From contig JAAXNY010000001.1 in the NCBI GenBank assembly GCA_013420905.1, positions 5,890,001 to 5,954,000 on the forward strand: DNA of 64,000 nt, given 5' to 3'. The notes beneath the pieces are model-generated. The model saw nothing but the letters and a program-made list of their open reading frames with translations. It did no database searches and had not been told where the DNA came from. Position numbers and translations under genes: made by a program. The DNA is from Collybia mongolica (taxonomy: Eukaryota > Basidiomycota > Agaricomycetes > Agaricales > Clitocybaceae). Of the stretch, positions 1 through 11,398 are shown one piece after another. Each line of letters opens with the position of its first letter. The first letter of the stretch is position 1.

Positions 1-425
1 ACTCTATCTCCGCCTCTATCCACTCCTCACGCTTGTTAGTGCCGTTTATGGTTCCATTAGCCCAATACTGACTGTGGTTCTGGAGATTTACGCTCACACT
101 CATACAACCAATCTCAAACAGCTAGTGTGTCACTGCGGTTATCCATTGCATTCTCTAGGATCAGGTTGTTGGTTGGTTGGAATTTTGGTGATGCTATTCA
201 AGTAGGTCATAATTTTTCGTTCCATGCAACTGTGATTTATGAAACTCCCCACCCTTTTGCTCACCAGATTCTTGATCAATCGATAAGCGGACATGTCGGC
301 TTTGCATGGGCTCAACGCGATCAGATACTTCAACGCAAATCCCAGCTATAAATGAGCTGCAAGAATTACAACTGAAAGAAAGCAATGTTCGTGCTCAATC
401 AGTCAACCCAACAACAGCACGACTA
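1..425. other. Left flank of the transposon nest, no gene recognised
   Basis: No convincing coding region was seen on either strand. This is the host-side flank of the outermost inserted element: the dinucleotide TA at 424-425 matches the TA at 36801-36802 on the far side of the nest, so the original neighbour of this stretch should be the sequence starting at 36803. Confidence 0.5.
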
Positions 426-834
426 GACTGTCCACGGTCCGGTCCGGGCCAGGTCCGTCCTATTTTTGCTGGACCTGGCCCTCTACCAGCCGGGCCGGGT
501 CAACCAGGTCCAGTGGTAAAAAAAAAAATTGTTTAATAGTTTGGAAAGATGTCTACTGCTGATACATACCATAATTAACATCTATCAAGTAATTACAACT
601 ATCCCCCAATGAATTATCCTAGTGTATTCAGTCCTTGGACATCTGGATCGTCAGAGAAGTAATATCAGTTTCTGCTCTGAAGCTGCTGGACATCAGGAAT
701 TTGATCAAAAATCATTGATTACTAATAATTTTGACAAGAGTTACTATTTTTTGAGGTTTGATCTTGCATTCTCTATTCCCCCACTATTTACCCACACTAT
801 TTGGTAGCATTTTCACCACCCACCAACATATAAG

Positions 835-1307
835 TGTTATGGCTGTTTAGGCCTTATCCTTTAGATCAGTCTGGTTTATCGTTTGTTCACTATAGACCGT
901 TGACTTCGTAAGTCTAATGTCCAATGACTCCCTCAATAGGGCTAAGTCAGATCATTGAATCAAAGATGCACTACTCCCTTCGAAAGGCAAGTAGGATTGA
1001 GTTCGCGTCAAGGGATCAGAGTAGATGAATAAGGTTGATTCAGCTAGGTCAAGCTAAAGAACTAGCTAAGCTAAACTATCTGTATATATATGTAAGAGTC
1101 CAATAAGCGTGATTTATGCTATTCGTTATAGATAAAGGAATGAGTAAGCTAAAATGAGAATGAGTAAGCTTAATACAAAAGATGAATAAGCGTGAGAAAG
1201 GAAATGCATATATGGGTCTTTGAAAGATAAGAGTCAATAAGTATCTGGTAATTGGTAGTATGTAAGAAAAGAAATGATAAGGGCATGTGAGTAGGGAATT
1301 TGTAACA
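835..1307 (-). repeat. Solo LTR of the element C family
   Basis: The 473-base sequence is the reverse complement of a diverged LTR of the type that bounds element C. It starts tgttatggctgtttaggcc and ends ttgtaaca. It is flanked by a perfect 5-base duplication ataag (830-834 and 1308-1312), with no internal retroelement sequence. This is the footprint of LTR-LTR recombination after an earlier insertion of a C-family element into the MITE-like shell. The conserved aggtcaagct word near 1046-1058 is the candidate self-priming segment described for element C. Confidence 0.88.
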
Positions 1308-1405
1308 ATAAGGCTGGCCAGGTCCAACCTGGGTCCAGCCCAAGGGCTGGGCCAGTACTCACAGTGGCCCTGGCCCTGTCCAAAGGTGCTGGTCCACTCA
1401 TATGC

Positions 1406-1590
1406 TGTTTGGACTAAGAAAAACCAACAGTTTTGAGTTAGAGTTCTATCTACTACAAGCAACAAACTATATACTAAAGACCATGAGGATAGTGCATATA
1501 ACTATGGACTGTGTGTATACTACTGCAGTGGAATCTCATAGAATCTCATAGAACAATAGATAAAAGATTAGATAAAATTGACTCATGACA
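1406..1590 (-). repeat. 3' LTR of element A (left copy)
   Basis: The LTR begins tgtttggactaag and ends ctcatgaca. It matches the split right copy with about nine differences. On its inner side lies the C-rich complement of a polypurine tract, which places the 3' end of the minus-strand element here. Confidence 0.9.
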
Positions 1591-1792
1591 TTACCCCCCA
1601 TTTAAGACTGAGATTTCCAATAGAGGCAATTGAGATGTTTCTCAGTAGGAAGATCTTCTTCAACGGGTTCTGTTAATTGTTTGGGCATAGGAATAAAAGG
1701 AATAGATGAAAAATCAATCATAGGTAATCATTTGGAGCAGAAGGATGTTGTTGGTGGAATTCAGCAACAGTGCAAGGGAAATCATTTTGGAG

Positions 1793-3367
1793 TCATGTTT
1801 CTAATTCCCATGTGTTGTGGCAATCAGGGTGATTCTTCCATTTGACTTGATACTCAAGTCTTCCATTTGTGATCCGTGATGCCAGTATTTTTTCCAATTC
1901 CCAATCTTCACCTCTGATGTCTAACTTGACCTTTGGTGGTTGTGGTTGGTCAAATTCATCTTCAACAAACTTCCATAATTTTGAAACATGGAACTTTGGG
2001 TGAATCTTATAGGATTCTGGTAATTTGACTTCATAGACCATGTTAGAGATCTTTTCATAATCTCAAATGGTCCAAGTTGTTTCCAGTCCAGTTTCTTCTT
2101 TGGTCGTCCTGTTGTAATGTGTGAAGTGTTGACTAAGACTTTATCACCAATGTTGTATTCCTGTGGGGTTCTTCCACAATTGTAGAACTTCTTCATGTCT
2201 CTAGCTGCTGAGGTAAGCACTGCTTCTGTTTCTTTTTGGATGTGTTCCATTTTGAGTGCAAACTCATTGTGAGATTTCAGTTGTCCTTCTTTTCATGGGG
2301 ATATTCCTGTATTGACATTTTGTCCTTTGGTTGCATAGAATGGGGATACTCCAGTTGCACTAGAAACTTGGTTGTTGTATGAGAATTCAGCAATTGGTAG
2401 CCATTGTGCCCAATCATCCTGATGGTAGTTGATAAAGAGTTGTAAATACTGTTCAACTTCTTGGTTGACTCTTTTGGTTTGTCCATCTGTCTGAGGGTGA
2501 TATGCCATGGATAAGTTCTGTTTAATGCTGATTAACTTGTACAATTCTCAAGTGAATTCCAATGTGAACTGTGGTCCTTGATTGCTAATGACAACTTCAG
2601 GAAGTCCTTCATGTGTCCAAACATGATCTCTAAATAGTCATGCAGTGCCTTCTGAATCAATGGACTTGTGACACTTAATGGAGTACAATCATTTGCTGTG
2701 CCTACAAATGACATTCATAATTGAGTCATGGCCTTCTGATTCTGGTAAATCCATAATGAAATCTACAGATATAATCTGGAACAGGTGTGTCAGGATTTTG
2801 TTTGGACTAAGTTCTCCTTGTGGTTTCTGTGGGAAAATCTTTGTCTGTTGACATTTACAGCATCCGTCTACATATCTATTGATCTGTTCTGTCATCTTGG
2901 GCCACCAATAATCTCAAGTAATGATTTCTTTTGTCTTAGCATGTTCTTAATGTCCAGCAATGACTGTATTGTGATATTTCTCAAGAATTTTCCTTCTGAC
3001 AGTATTGTTGTGTACTATGATTAGTCCATCTCTAAAGGTAAGACCATCTTTTTGTTCCCATATTGCTTTGTCTTTGGGGTTAACTGGTGCTAGTCCTTTA
3101 TTCTTGAGTAATTTCACGATCTCATTGCCTTTGGTTGACAGTTCAATTGCTCCTTTAGACTCTAGAACCGCAATTCTTTCAGGCCATAAAAGGGTGACAT
3201 TTTCATTGTCATGTTCTACCCCCTCTTTATGATCTGGCCTTCTGGACAGACTATCGGCTTTAAGCATTGTTTTTCTGGGTCAGTGATGAAGTTTGAAATC
3301 ATAATCTGCTAATTCTCCAGACCATCTTGCTTGTCCACAATTTAATTTCTTTGCAGTCATGAAGTAC
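1793..3367 (-). pseudogene. Element A pol, 3' part: RNase H end, integrase and chromodomain (degenerate)
   Basis: Reading on the minus strand, the segment begins with the RNase H tail (QYFMTAKKLNCGQARWSGEL) and the gypsy junction motif LKADSLSRRPDH. Next come an integrase zinc-binding region (DGCCKCQQTK), the catalytic core region (SVDFIMDLPE, YHPQTDGQTKRVNQE), and the C-terminal chromodomain (LEYQVKWKNHPDCHNTWE) near 1800-1880. The reading frame changes several times and stops intervene at about 2290, 2540, 2700, 2900 and 3270. The family normally integrates retroelement cDNA, and the chromodomain guides integration to marked chromatin. This copy is dead. It continues directly from the RNase H segment ending at 6237 once the CACTA element 3371-6233 is removed. 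Confidence 0.88.
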
Positions 3368-3370
3368 TGA

Positions 3371-6233
3371 CACTGTGAAACTGAGAATAGATGAAATTCA
3401 ACCCTGTGTTTCATCCTCTTAAATAATAGAAATAATACATTAAAAATATGAAATTCATTCACTTAACAATCCTAAAATGTAATGAATTTCATCTTGAAGA
3501 TGTTTGAAAACACACCCCCTGTGGGGGGAAAAATGGATGGAAAACCCCCCCTTAAGGTATAATTTAGTGGATGAATTTCATGTGAAATTTGTCCGTATTC
3601 ATACCCCCTGATTCTCGAGGCTATGGGATGAATTTCATTTCACCATAGGTGGAAAAAATAACCATTGTGGGAGGTAATTCCTATCAATATGGGATTAATC
3701 TACTACCTTGATGGGTGAGAATGGCAACGTTTTTTGGGGTAACATTACTGCAAATTTTTGAGGCTATGGGATGAATTTCATACCATGATAGGTGAAAATA
3801 ATAGCCTTTGTAGGGATGGATTTCATACCATCACAGGTGAGAATAATAGCCTTTGTGGGGATTAATTCCATGCCATTTACGTCACTTAAATTTGAATTCA
3901 TTATTTCTTCCCTGTTATCAATAAACACACTTTGTTCATTTTGTACAGTTAAGGTTTAACATCCATAAGATCTAAGGTATTGTAATTTGAATGCTCTATC
4001 AACTAGTATACCTCTGATTCATATCCCTCATTCCAAAGTTCCTGATCACCAGCATTACCAACCAGACTGCAAACGCAACACTGTGATTTGTTAGAATCAT
4101 GTATTGAGGTTAGTAATGAGAAAACTTACCCAAATTGCCCTATATAAATCCTTGTCATCCTGAAGCTGCGTCTGGAGACAGAACCCATTTCCAGCAATGC
4201 CGCACAGTGGGCATGAGTTTGGCTGGTCAGATTAGTATAATAAAGATAAAAAAAAATTAAGTAATGGGTGGAAGTTGTTGGTCTTCGTTTGTGCACTGCC
4301 AGACTGCCTATTGTCCTTGTTGACCTCATTGTAATGAAGTCATCTGTAAAACGGGTCAATGTTAATGTGCTTTGGATTAGATTGGATAGACAGACATACT
4401 GAGACCCCCTCATTGTCCACCTGCACTGTGAGGTCAACAAAGTGGTGTACCATGTTGAGGACATTGTCAGGCATGGTCTTGTCCTGCATACCAATGACGT
4501 CCTTAGGTTTCCTGTAGGATTATTATTAGCATTTATTAATATTCTTAACGAAGCCTTATAGTTTGTATTGGAATTCAAATGACTACTACAAGTATTATGA
4601 TAGTAATTGTAATCTAACATTATACTAATTGTAATCTATCAATGAAGAGTGTTTACTACGAGGGGGAGGATGGGAGGCAGCAATGGGCAATGGTGGTGGT
4701 ACGAGAGCAAGAAGGAAAGCGTGTGAAAGCAGCTGCCAACGCATTATATAGCTCGGAATGTTCCGCCGTCGGGCATCTCGGTCAACAAAGCCATGTGATC
4801 AAATCTGAGGATGCTGACAAATATTTTTATTCATTTATTCAAATTGTATACTATTCATTATTAATAGGAGGCTGAAATATGTGCACCCACCATGTTTGAA
4901 CAGTTGCAGGGAGGATCATTATGTTACGAGTTCTTTATCAACCCAGTTCTCGGGCAAAAAGGTGATTCATTCATTGATTCATATTTCAACACTGCGGGAA
5001 AATAATTCCATAATGGGATTTTTCTTCTCTTATGGCTTTTTACAGCATTTCTCCACAAATACAAAGTATTGTGACATAATTTGCATGTATTTGGGATGCT
5101 TACATAATGCTTTTGATGATGCCATCAAGATTATGCATATCTAATATTTCAAAGTGTCGCGTTTCAAAATTTATTTTGTGATTTTCTCCATAACCAGTAA
5201 AGCTATTAACTTTGTTTTTATATGTTTGGAATGTACAAACATGGCTCTACAATTTCCTTGTTGAGCACATTTTTCCCACGGTCTATTTTGAGCGAAATAT
5301 TAGAAATGTCCAGATTCAGCTAGTTTTGAAGGTCTGTGTGTTATGCCAGGGGTGGATAAACATTTTATAATAACAATGACCCTGACCAAACATAACCCTT
5401 GTGGGAAATTATGCTAAACATTGGAATAATCAACAACTACTACTATATTTACCTGAAAGACAAAGAGGATTGATTTCTCTATTTATTGTCACATGTCACA
5501 TGATCTATCCCACCACATAAGTATACCAAATACATGACAACAATCTGAATGCTTATTTAGTGTCCATGATCCTGGGAAAAAGTTAGTTCTGATGGTTTTT
5601 GTGTTTTCTCCATAGCCAGGCAAGCTATGGCATTGGGTTTTGTGCACAGGCATTGCTTGTTTACTTTGTAACATTTTCCCATGGTCACATGACCTCCATA
5701 AACTATCACCTATGTTGTTTCTAGTCATTTACAACTTCCTGACTGTGGAATGGACTTATTTCTCCTAAGAAAAGAAATAAAGAACAAGTACCTGCCACAC
5801 AGTGTGTTGGCCCACTCCACCCAAGTCTAAGGCAGTAAAGTCATCCCATAAACCCACTATTTGTGGGATGAAATACCTTCTATGCTGAACTTAAATCATC
5901 CCACATATTCCACCTTTTATGGGATGAAAGTTCACTCTCTAATAGATTAAAATGATCTAATAAAACCCACCCATTATAGGATGAAATTCCCCTCTTTTTC
6001 ACTGGATTAAAATTGTCCCATATAATTCACCTCTAATGGGATGAAAGTTCACACCACTGAGGGATGAAAATTTCTGAAATTATAAGAGCAGAAATTCATC
6101 CTCTCAAGGGATGAAATATCTGGGATGAAGTTTCATCCCAATTTCATACCCTTTAGATTCATCCACTAAACTTAGGAAATGCTGCTTTCATCCATTAAGT
6201 GGGGGAAAAACCTCCCCCACCAGGTGCACAGTG
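3371..6233. mobile_element. Non-autonomous CACTA-superfamily transposon (CACTG type) in RNase H of element A
   Basis: The left end is cactgtgaaactg and the right end is gtgcacagtg, giving the inverted termini CACTGTG/CACAGTG. The 3-base duplication tga occurs at 3368-3370 and 6234-6236. Excising the insert rejoins the RNase H reading N-L-Q-Y-F exactly. Both arms carry many direct and inverted copies of a gggatgaa / ttcatccc word (about 3480-3850 and 5840-6190), which is the subterminal repeat architecture typical of CACTA elements. No transposase was recognised. A weak minus-strand coding remnant lies around 4126-4620, where one frame reads VLNMVHHFVDLTVQVDNEG, and its origin is unknown. The element would depend on a transposase supplied elsewhere. 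Confidence 0.85.
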
Positions 6234-6236
6234 TGA

Positions 6237-7710
6237 AGATTGCAATGATCTGTGTGGATTTTGATTTTCTGTTTCAATCCTTGGACGTAATGTCTCCATT
6301 CACTTAGAGATCTCATGATTGCTAGCATCTCTTTATTGTGAATTTTGTAATTCCAGTCTGCTGGATTAAAACCCCATGAATAAAATGCTATTGGGTGCCA
6401 TTCTCTGTCAATTTTCTGACCAAGAACTGCTCCAGAAGCAAAGTCTGATGCATCTGTCTTGATTTTGTATGGTTCATTGTCTTGTGCCAATCTGAGTACT
6501 GGGGCATCTGTTATGACTTTCTTTAATTCATTGGAAGATTCTTGGGCTTCAGGTGTCCACACAAATTTTTCATTTGATTTCTTTAAGAGATCATAAATCC
6601 CTCTTGCAATGTGTGCAAAGCCTTTGATAAACTTCCAATAAAAATTGCAAAAGCCTAAAAACAATTGTGCCTCTTTGAGATTCTTTGGAACTGGCCATTC
6701 TGTGATTGCTAACACTTTTACTGGATCCATGGAGACTGTTCCATTTTCAATGATGACACCGAGGTATTCAATCTTGGTTTTCTCAAATTCGCACTTTTCT
6801 GGTTGCAGATAGAGTTTATTCTTTTTGAGAATTTCCAAGTCTTCTTTTATGATTCATCAGTGTTCTTCTAATGTCTGAGTGTAAACTAGGATGTCATCTA
6901 TGTATGCCATGACTTTTCCTTGTCTAATAAAGTCTCCAAAAAGCATATTCATCATTGTTTGGAATGTAGCTGGTGAGTTGCAAAGTCTGAAAAACATAAC
7001 CATTGGCTTGAATAGACTGTGATTTGTCAGGATTGCTGCTTTCTCTTGGTTGCCTTCTTTGATGCGGATATTGTTGAATCCCCATCTAATGTCCATCTTT
7101 GAAAAGTATTTAGCTTTTCAAAGGCAAGCAATAATGTCTGAGATAAGCAGTAAAGGGTACATGTTCCTAAGTGATACTGCATTCAAAGGTTGGTAATCCA
7201 TTATGGGTCTTAATTTCCCATCTTTCTTTCCAGCAAAGAAGAATCCTGCTGCCCATGGTGACTTAGAGGGTCTGATGCATCCAGTTTTGAGATTCTTGTC
7301 AAGAAACTCATCTAGATGCTTCTCTTCCTCTGGGCTGATTGGATAAACCTTCAGGATTTTCAATGGATTAATTCCAGGTTCCAAATCAATCACATGGTCC
7401 CATGGCCTTTTCGGTGGTAGTTCATCAAAACCTTTCTTCTCAAAGATCTTTTTCCATTGCAAGATATTCATCATCACAAAGATCTTTAATTTCCTTGCAA
7501 CAGGGGTCTTACTTTTTTCATAGATCAACAGACCAACATTCATATCTGACAATTCCAGTATGACCATTTGAACAAACTGGGCTTCTTCTTTAATCCATCT
7601 GAATGTGTTAGAGTCTTGCTTTGGTTTAGGATCAGGTTTAGGCATGGTGTTGATTTTCCCTTGTTTCTTTGCCTTCCTTTCCTTTGCTTCAGCATTGAGT
7701 TTCTCAACTC
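6237..7710 (-). pseudogene. Element A pol, middle part: reverse transcriptase and RNase H (degenerate)
   Basis: On the minus strand the segment runs from the pre-RT linker through the RT palm (IRPSKSPWAAGFFF at about 7250), the strand motif around FFRLCNSPATFQ, the intact catalytic box YIDDILVY (about 6890-6915), and RNase H (IKTDASDFASGAVL). It stops at HTDHCNL, where the CACTA element entered. Frames break near 7118 and 6850. The domain order and the GFCNFYWKFIKGF-type sequence are those of Ty3/gypsy chromoviruses. It belongs to one pol with the pieces at 8698-9280 and 1793-3367. Confidence 0.88.
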
Positions 7711-7725
7711 AAGCATGTCCACAGC

Positions 7726-8682
7726 AGATGCTTCTTGATCTTTTACCACCACCATCCGACCGTGGGAATTCGTCCCTCCTGCACTAGGTCGTCCCTAAAC
7801 TACCTAACACCTCATCCCTAATCGACATCGCCTTTCATCAGATCACTCTTTTGGCCTGGGCCACCATCCTTTTATACCATATCCAAATTTTTAACTTATC
7901 AGAGCTGATCCTGACTATCTGCAGGGTCATCTCATCTTGCCTGACTGGGGGCTTCACTAATCCGTTCACATCCACCTCATCAACTACCAGGCCACATGAG
8001 GACACCACAACTCTAGTACTCTGCTTCGCGCAGATCCTTAGGGAGCGTCACTGCCAACATTCTCAACGATTTATTCGTACTCGCTTAACCACTACACCCA
8101 AACACAAAAGGAGGAAGGGGTCTGGCCCCCAATCAGCTACTGTCCCTGCACAGAGCACACCTCTTGGGGAGAATGCCAGTTTATCGACCAATGGTGGGAT
8201 TTGGTGGCCTCAGTTTGGAGGGGAGTCATTGCTTTGGGAGAGTGGTGTGGAACAGGGGGGAAAGTAATAGGGGGACTCAGGAGAGGGGGAGCAGGTTTGA
8301 GGTACGGGTTGTTCATTTAGTTTGGACATTTATCTTTGACACTGGGGGGGAGTAATGGGTTTCCAGGGCACCCTGAAAATACCAGGGGGGGAGTGGAACA
8401 GGGTACCAATGTGAAGGGAGGGGACCATGCCCCAACAAGCGAAGGCAAACCTTTAAGGCATTGGGAGGTTCAGGCATGGTACAGTACAATACCATTGGAC
8501 TGCAGGTATCCTCAGTCTAGACCCGTAATACAACCTGGAGAGCAACTTAGTGTACAGCTCCACCCTGATGGCTCATTACAGACTACTTAGTGGTAATAGG
8601 TTTTTATGCCCGCATGTAGCTGGGTCAAACCCACATGCACTTAATATTATTATATGAACCAAAAAAAAAAAAAAAAAAAAAA
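7726..8682 (+). mobile_element. Poly(A)-tailed retroposed insert, probably a 5'-truncated LINE
   Basis: The insert ends in an unbroken run of about 22 adenines (8661-8682) and is bounded by a perfect 15-base duplication aagcatgtccacagc (7711-7725 and 8683-8697). A long duplication plus a poly(A) tail is the signature of target-primed reverse transcription. The 957-base body has no convincing ORF. Open stretches near 7851-8267 show no recognisable domain, so it is most likely the 3' end of a non-LTR retrotransposon. A SINE or processed transcript is possible. It lies in the protease-RT spacer of element A. Confidence 0.7.
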
Positions 8683-8697
8683 AAGCATGTCCACAGC

Positions 8698-9280
8698 TAC
8701 TAGGGCATCTTGTAAATTTAATATCACCCATTTGCCAATCAATTTCTGGATTGTGTTTGACCAACCACATATGCACATTTTACCAATATTTGTAAGATAG
8801 AACATGGCTTTCTCATGATGATTCTTATAATGCATGATCATGATGACATAGTCTGTGATTGATCCAGCCAAGTTCCTAGTTCCATCAACATTATAAACTG
8901 GGATAGTGCATGGCAATTTCTCAATTTTTAGATTGTTGCCTTCTGCAAATTCCCTGTCCATGAACAAACCCATAGCTCCTGAGTCTAGAAGACCATCAAC
9001 TTGGACTATCATATAGTTATCTGGGTGTTTAAGTCCAACACCTAGTTTCATATATGTATGTGTCTCCATAAGTTGAGCTGATCATCAACTTTTCTGGGAA
9101 GTGTTCACCATTGCCATTGCCATTTGCCTTTGTGCCTGTGGTTTTTACTTCTGAGTTTCCCTTCTCAGTGGTCTTATTGCTCTTTTTGTAAATAAAATTG
9201 TTTGTATTCTCAAAACTACTAGTAGCAATGTCTATATAATTTGGACCAGAGTTCCCTTGCCCAGAGGGAGGTCCTTTCAA
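8698..9280 (-). pseudogene. Element A pol, 5' part: aspartic protease region
   Basis: The minus-strand frame entered by a -1 shift at the end of gag begins FLKGPPSGQGNSGP. After an intervening stop near 9029-9070 it continues into a retropepsin-like segment containing LLDSGAMGLFMDREFAE, with the active-site triad region D-S-G-A. It then runs to the AVDML residues, where the LINE-like insert sits. The protease normally matures Gag and Pol. A stop and frame breaks show that this copy is inactive. Confidence 0.82.
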
Positions 9281-9732
9281 AAACCCTTGTCACAAAGCAT
9301 CTTTGCCATTTCTTTCTTCTGACCATCAGTCATCTCTTCTACTATAGCTACTTGTATAGTACTGCAACAGTTTCTGGCTATAAGTCCAGGGTTTCCACAT
9401 TTGTAACAAGTGAAATTTGGCCTTTTCTGTGAACTATCTACATCCACGGCATTTGGATCTTTGGCAGGCATGGCGGCAGCAGCAGGTGCAGGTGTCCAAG
9501 TCTTCAGTTTTGGTTGTTTGTTGTGTTGTCCAGTGGCCTGCATATGGGGAGCATTTTTAGAGTGAATGCTTTGTCCTTCTTGATATGTGTGGTCCAATAG
9601 AATGACATGGTCATACCATCCCTGGAGGTCCTTGTTATCCAGCACTGGTATGTTGCTGTAGACTTTACACAGGAGGTTGGGGTTCAACCTGCATTTGAAT
9701 TCGGCCACTAGTGCAACATTGTTAAATCCTGT
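9277..9732 (-). pseudogene. Element A gag, C-terminal part with zinc knuckle
   Basis: Downstream of the element B insertion, the minus-strand frame resumes with GFNNVALVAEFKCRLNPNLL, typical of the retrotransposon gag domain. It ends with a CCHC-type knuckle and the terminal residues DKGF. The knuckle reads CYKCGNPGLIARNC: the histidine expected after CX2CX4 is leucine, so it should not bind zinc normally. The gag stop (TGA, 9277-9279) directly follows a GGGTTTT heptamer. The N-terminal part of the same gag lies on the other side of element B at 29455-29863. Confidence 0.85.
9280..9286 (-). promoter_or_regulatory. Candidate -1 frameshift heptamer at the gag-pol junction of element A
   Basis: The minus strand reads aaG GGT TTT TGA in the gag frame. 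G GGT TTT fits the canonical X XXY YYZ slippery pattern, and a -1 slip enters the pol frame (F-L-K-G-P-P) with no other change. The same heptamer sits at the same place in element C. No downstream pseudoknot was worked out. Confidence 0.6.
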
Positions 9733-10947
9733 TGAAAGGGGGCTCCTGGGCTATAAGAGTGCTGATGCTATGAAATGTAATCTCTTACACACACACACAC
9801 CAAACCTAACAATCAACACATGAACAGTAGGAATCACCTGTTTTGAGTTTGGGTTCAAGTGCTTAGAAGCACTAAGCTTTGAATAGTACTAGCCAAAGCT
9901 CTTTCCAATGATCTCTCAATGGGTTTGATTCAGACAAAGCTTCAACACAAGTTTAAAACTTGCTAGGTATATTTGTAATATCTCTTGATCCAATAGACTG
10001 AGTACCAAGTGTACATTCAATTATTAATGATCCCAAGTGGATCTATAAGTCCAAGTGACTTATTAAACAAACAGTACCAAGTGCACTAAGGCCAAGTGCC
10101 TAGTAATTCCAACAGACAATGTGGTACTAAGTTCCAAGTGAACTAAGACTCTTCAATTCTGTGATCTCTTCAAACAATTCCAATCAAGACAACTTTGAAG
10201 CAATCTGAGCCTTAATTCAGGCACACAATAGTGTTTAACAAATGTGATTTGTATACTCTATAGTAGCGCAAAGTGGGGGCAAGATTCCTTACCTTTGCAC
10301 TACTCATCTACAGTCTATTTATAGTGTACAAACTAAATATCATACAGAATGTAATTTTTATATGGAACTGCACTCCCCCCTGCCAAGGATCTGTATTTAA
10401 TGCTGATGCATCCTCTACAACTTGGCACGCACACCATACGTGCCAATTATGCTGTTTACTGGTTACTTATCAAATATTGAAAAAGCTAGCTAAACTCTTA
10501 TCAAGTCCTGACCACACGCTTTGTTATTTAAAACAGTGTGGCACTGTCATTTACTTCTCCTGATCATCCCAGTTGTTATTCACAGTGTCCCATCTCTTCC
10601 AGTAGTTAACACCAAGTGCCCCTGACTAGGATCAGGTTGTGCAAGTCCTGAATTTACAATTACTTCTCCTATTAATGATGATCCCTGGACTAATGATATC
10701 ATACTACAATGGTTACTTATGAACTAAGATACCAAGGTTGTAACCAGGCATGGTGAATAGGTCTAATAATAGACCGTACTCATAGTCCTCTGTACTGATA
10801 GTGTATTATCCATTAGACTAGTTCACTCTGATCAACCGTCTTGGAGCTCAACTCTAATCCTTTATTACCATTTACTTGGTTATTAGGAATGATACTAATA
10901 GCCTTACTTGTTGACTTTATAAGTGCAAACAATTTCGGGCCCTATCA
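9733..10947 (-). repeat. 3' LTR of element B
   Basis: This 1,215-base LTR is the same length as the copy at 28240-29454 and differs at roughly 40 positions by eye, nearly all transitions. It contains a (ca)n tract near 9789. Its inner edge is followed by tctcccccacaccac, which on the minus strand is a polypurine tract. Confidence 0.92.
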
Positions 10948-11398
10948 TCTCCCCCACACCACAAATGTAGACTGTCCTCAGTCTCTCTTTGCCGGCATGT
11001 TAGTCCAATACTTTGGGTCTGCATGCATCTAATCATTCAGTACAAGGTCACAATGGTTCTGCTTTTAGACAGGTAGGTGCACAATGTTGGGATCAAGCCC
11101 AGAGGTCTACTTTCCATCAGGATTGTGACAGTTATATACATCTTCTGAGAGAGTACTTGACATTCGGACATTGCTTTACAGATATTTCAGTCATCTGAGC
11201 ATTTCTCTCGTTATGTTTCTGACACTTCAGCAAGAGATCGGTGCTCCTGCTTGTCTTTTAGAGCTTCACAATGCAGGGTTGTGCGTTTTAAAAAGCTCTT
11301 GCTTTTGCTAAGTCTTAGACAATTTGGACTTTACAGCCCATTTCTAAATTTCTTTGCTTATTCGCATTGCTCAAATGCTCCAACTCTTTTAAACAAAT
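10948..11398. other. Polypurine tract of B, possible pol tail and upstream region of the first antisense gene
   Basis: On the minus strand the 15 bases next to the LTR form the polypurine tract gtggtgtgggggaga. Just upstream a short open stretch (about 10948-11030) reads RQRETEDSLHLWCGG, which may be the surviving C-terminus of pol. On the plus strand the interval is the upstream region of the gene starting at 11399 and includes an A/T-rich ttttaaaaag near 11286 that could serve as a TATA element. Confidence 0.45.

Noticed and set aside
4126..4620. 164-codon minus-strand open stretch in the CACTA element taken as a gene
   Set aside because: The composition (Thr/Ser/Arg-rich) looks like an out-of-frame reading. 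A different frame looks more protein-like but has stops, so it is noted only as a remnant.
8650..8776. Polyphenylalanine-containing peptide
   Set aside because: It is the translation of the poly(A) tail of the LINE-like insert on the opposite strand.
9789..9806. The (ca)n tract in the element B LTR as a host microsatellite
   Set aside because: It is part of the LTR and is present in both copies.
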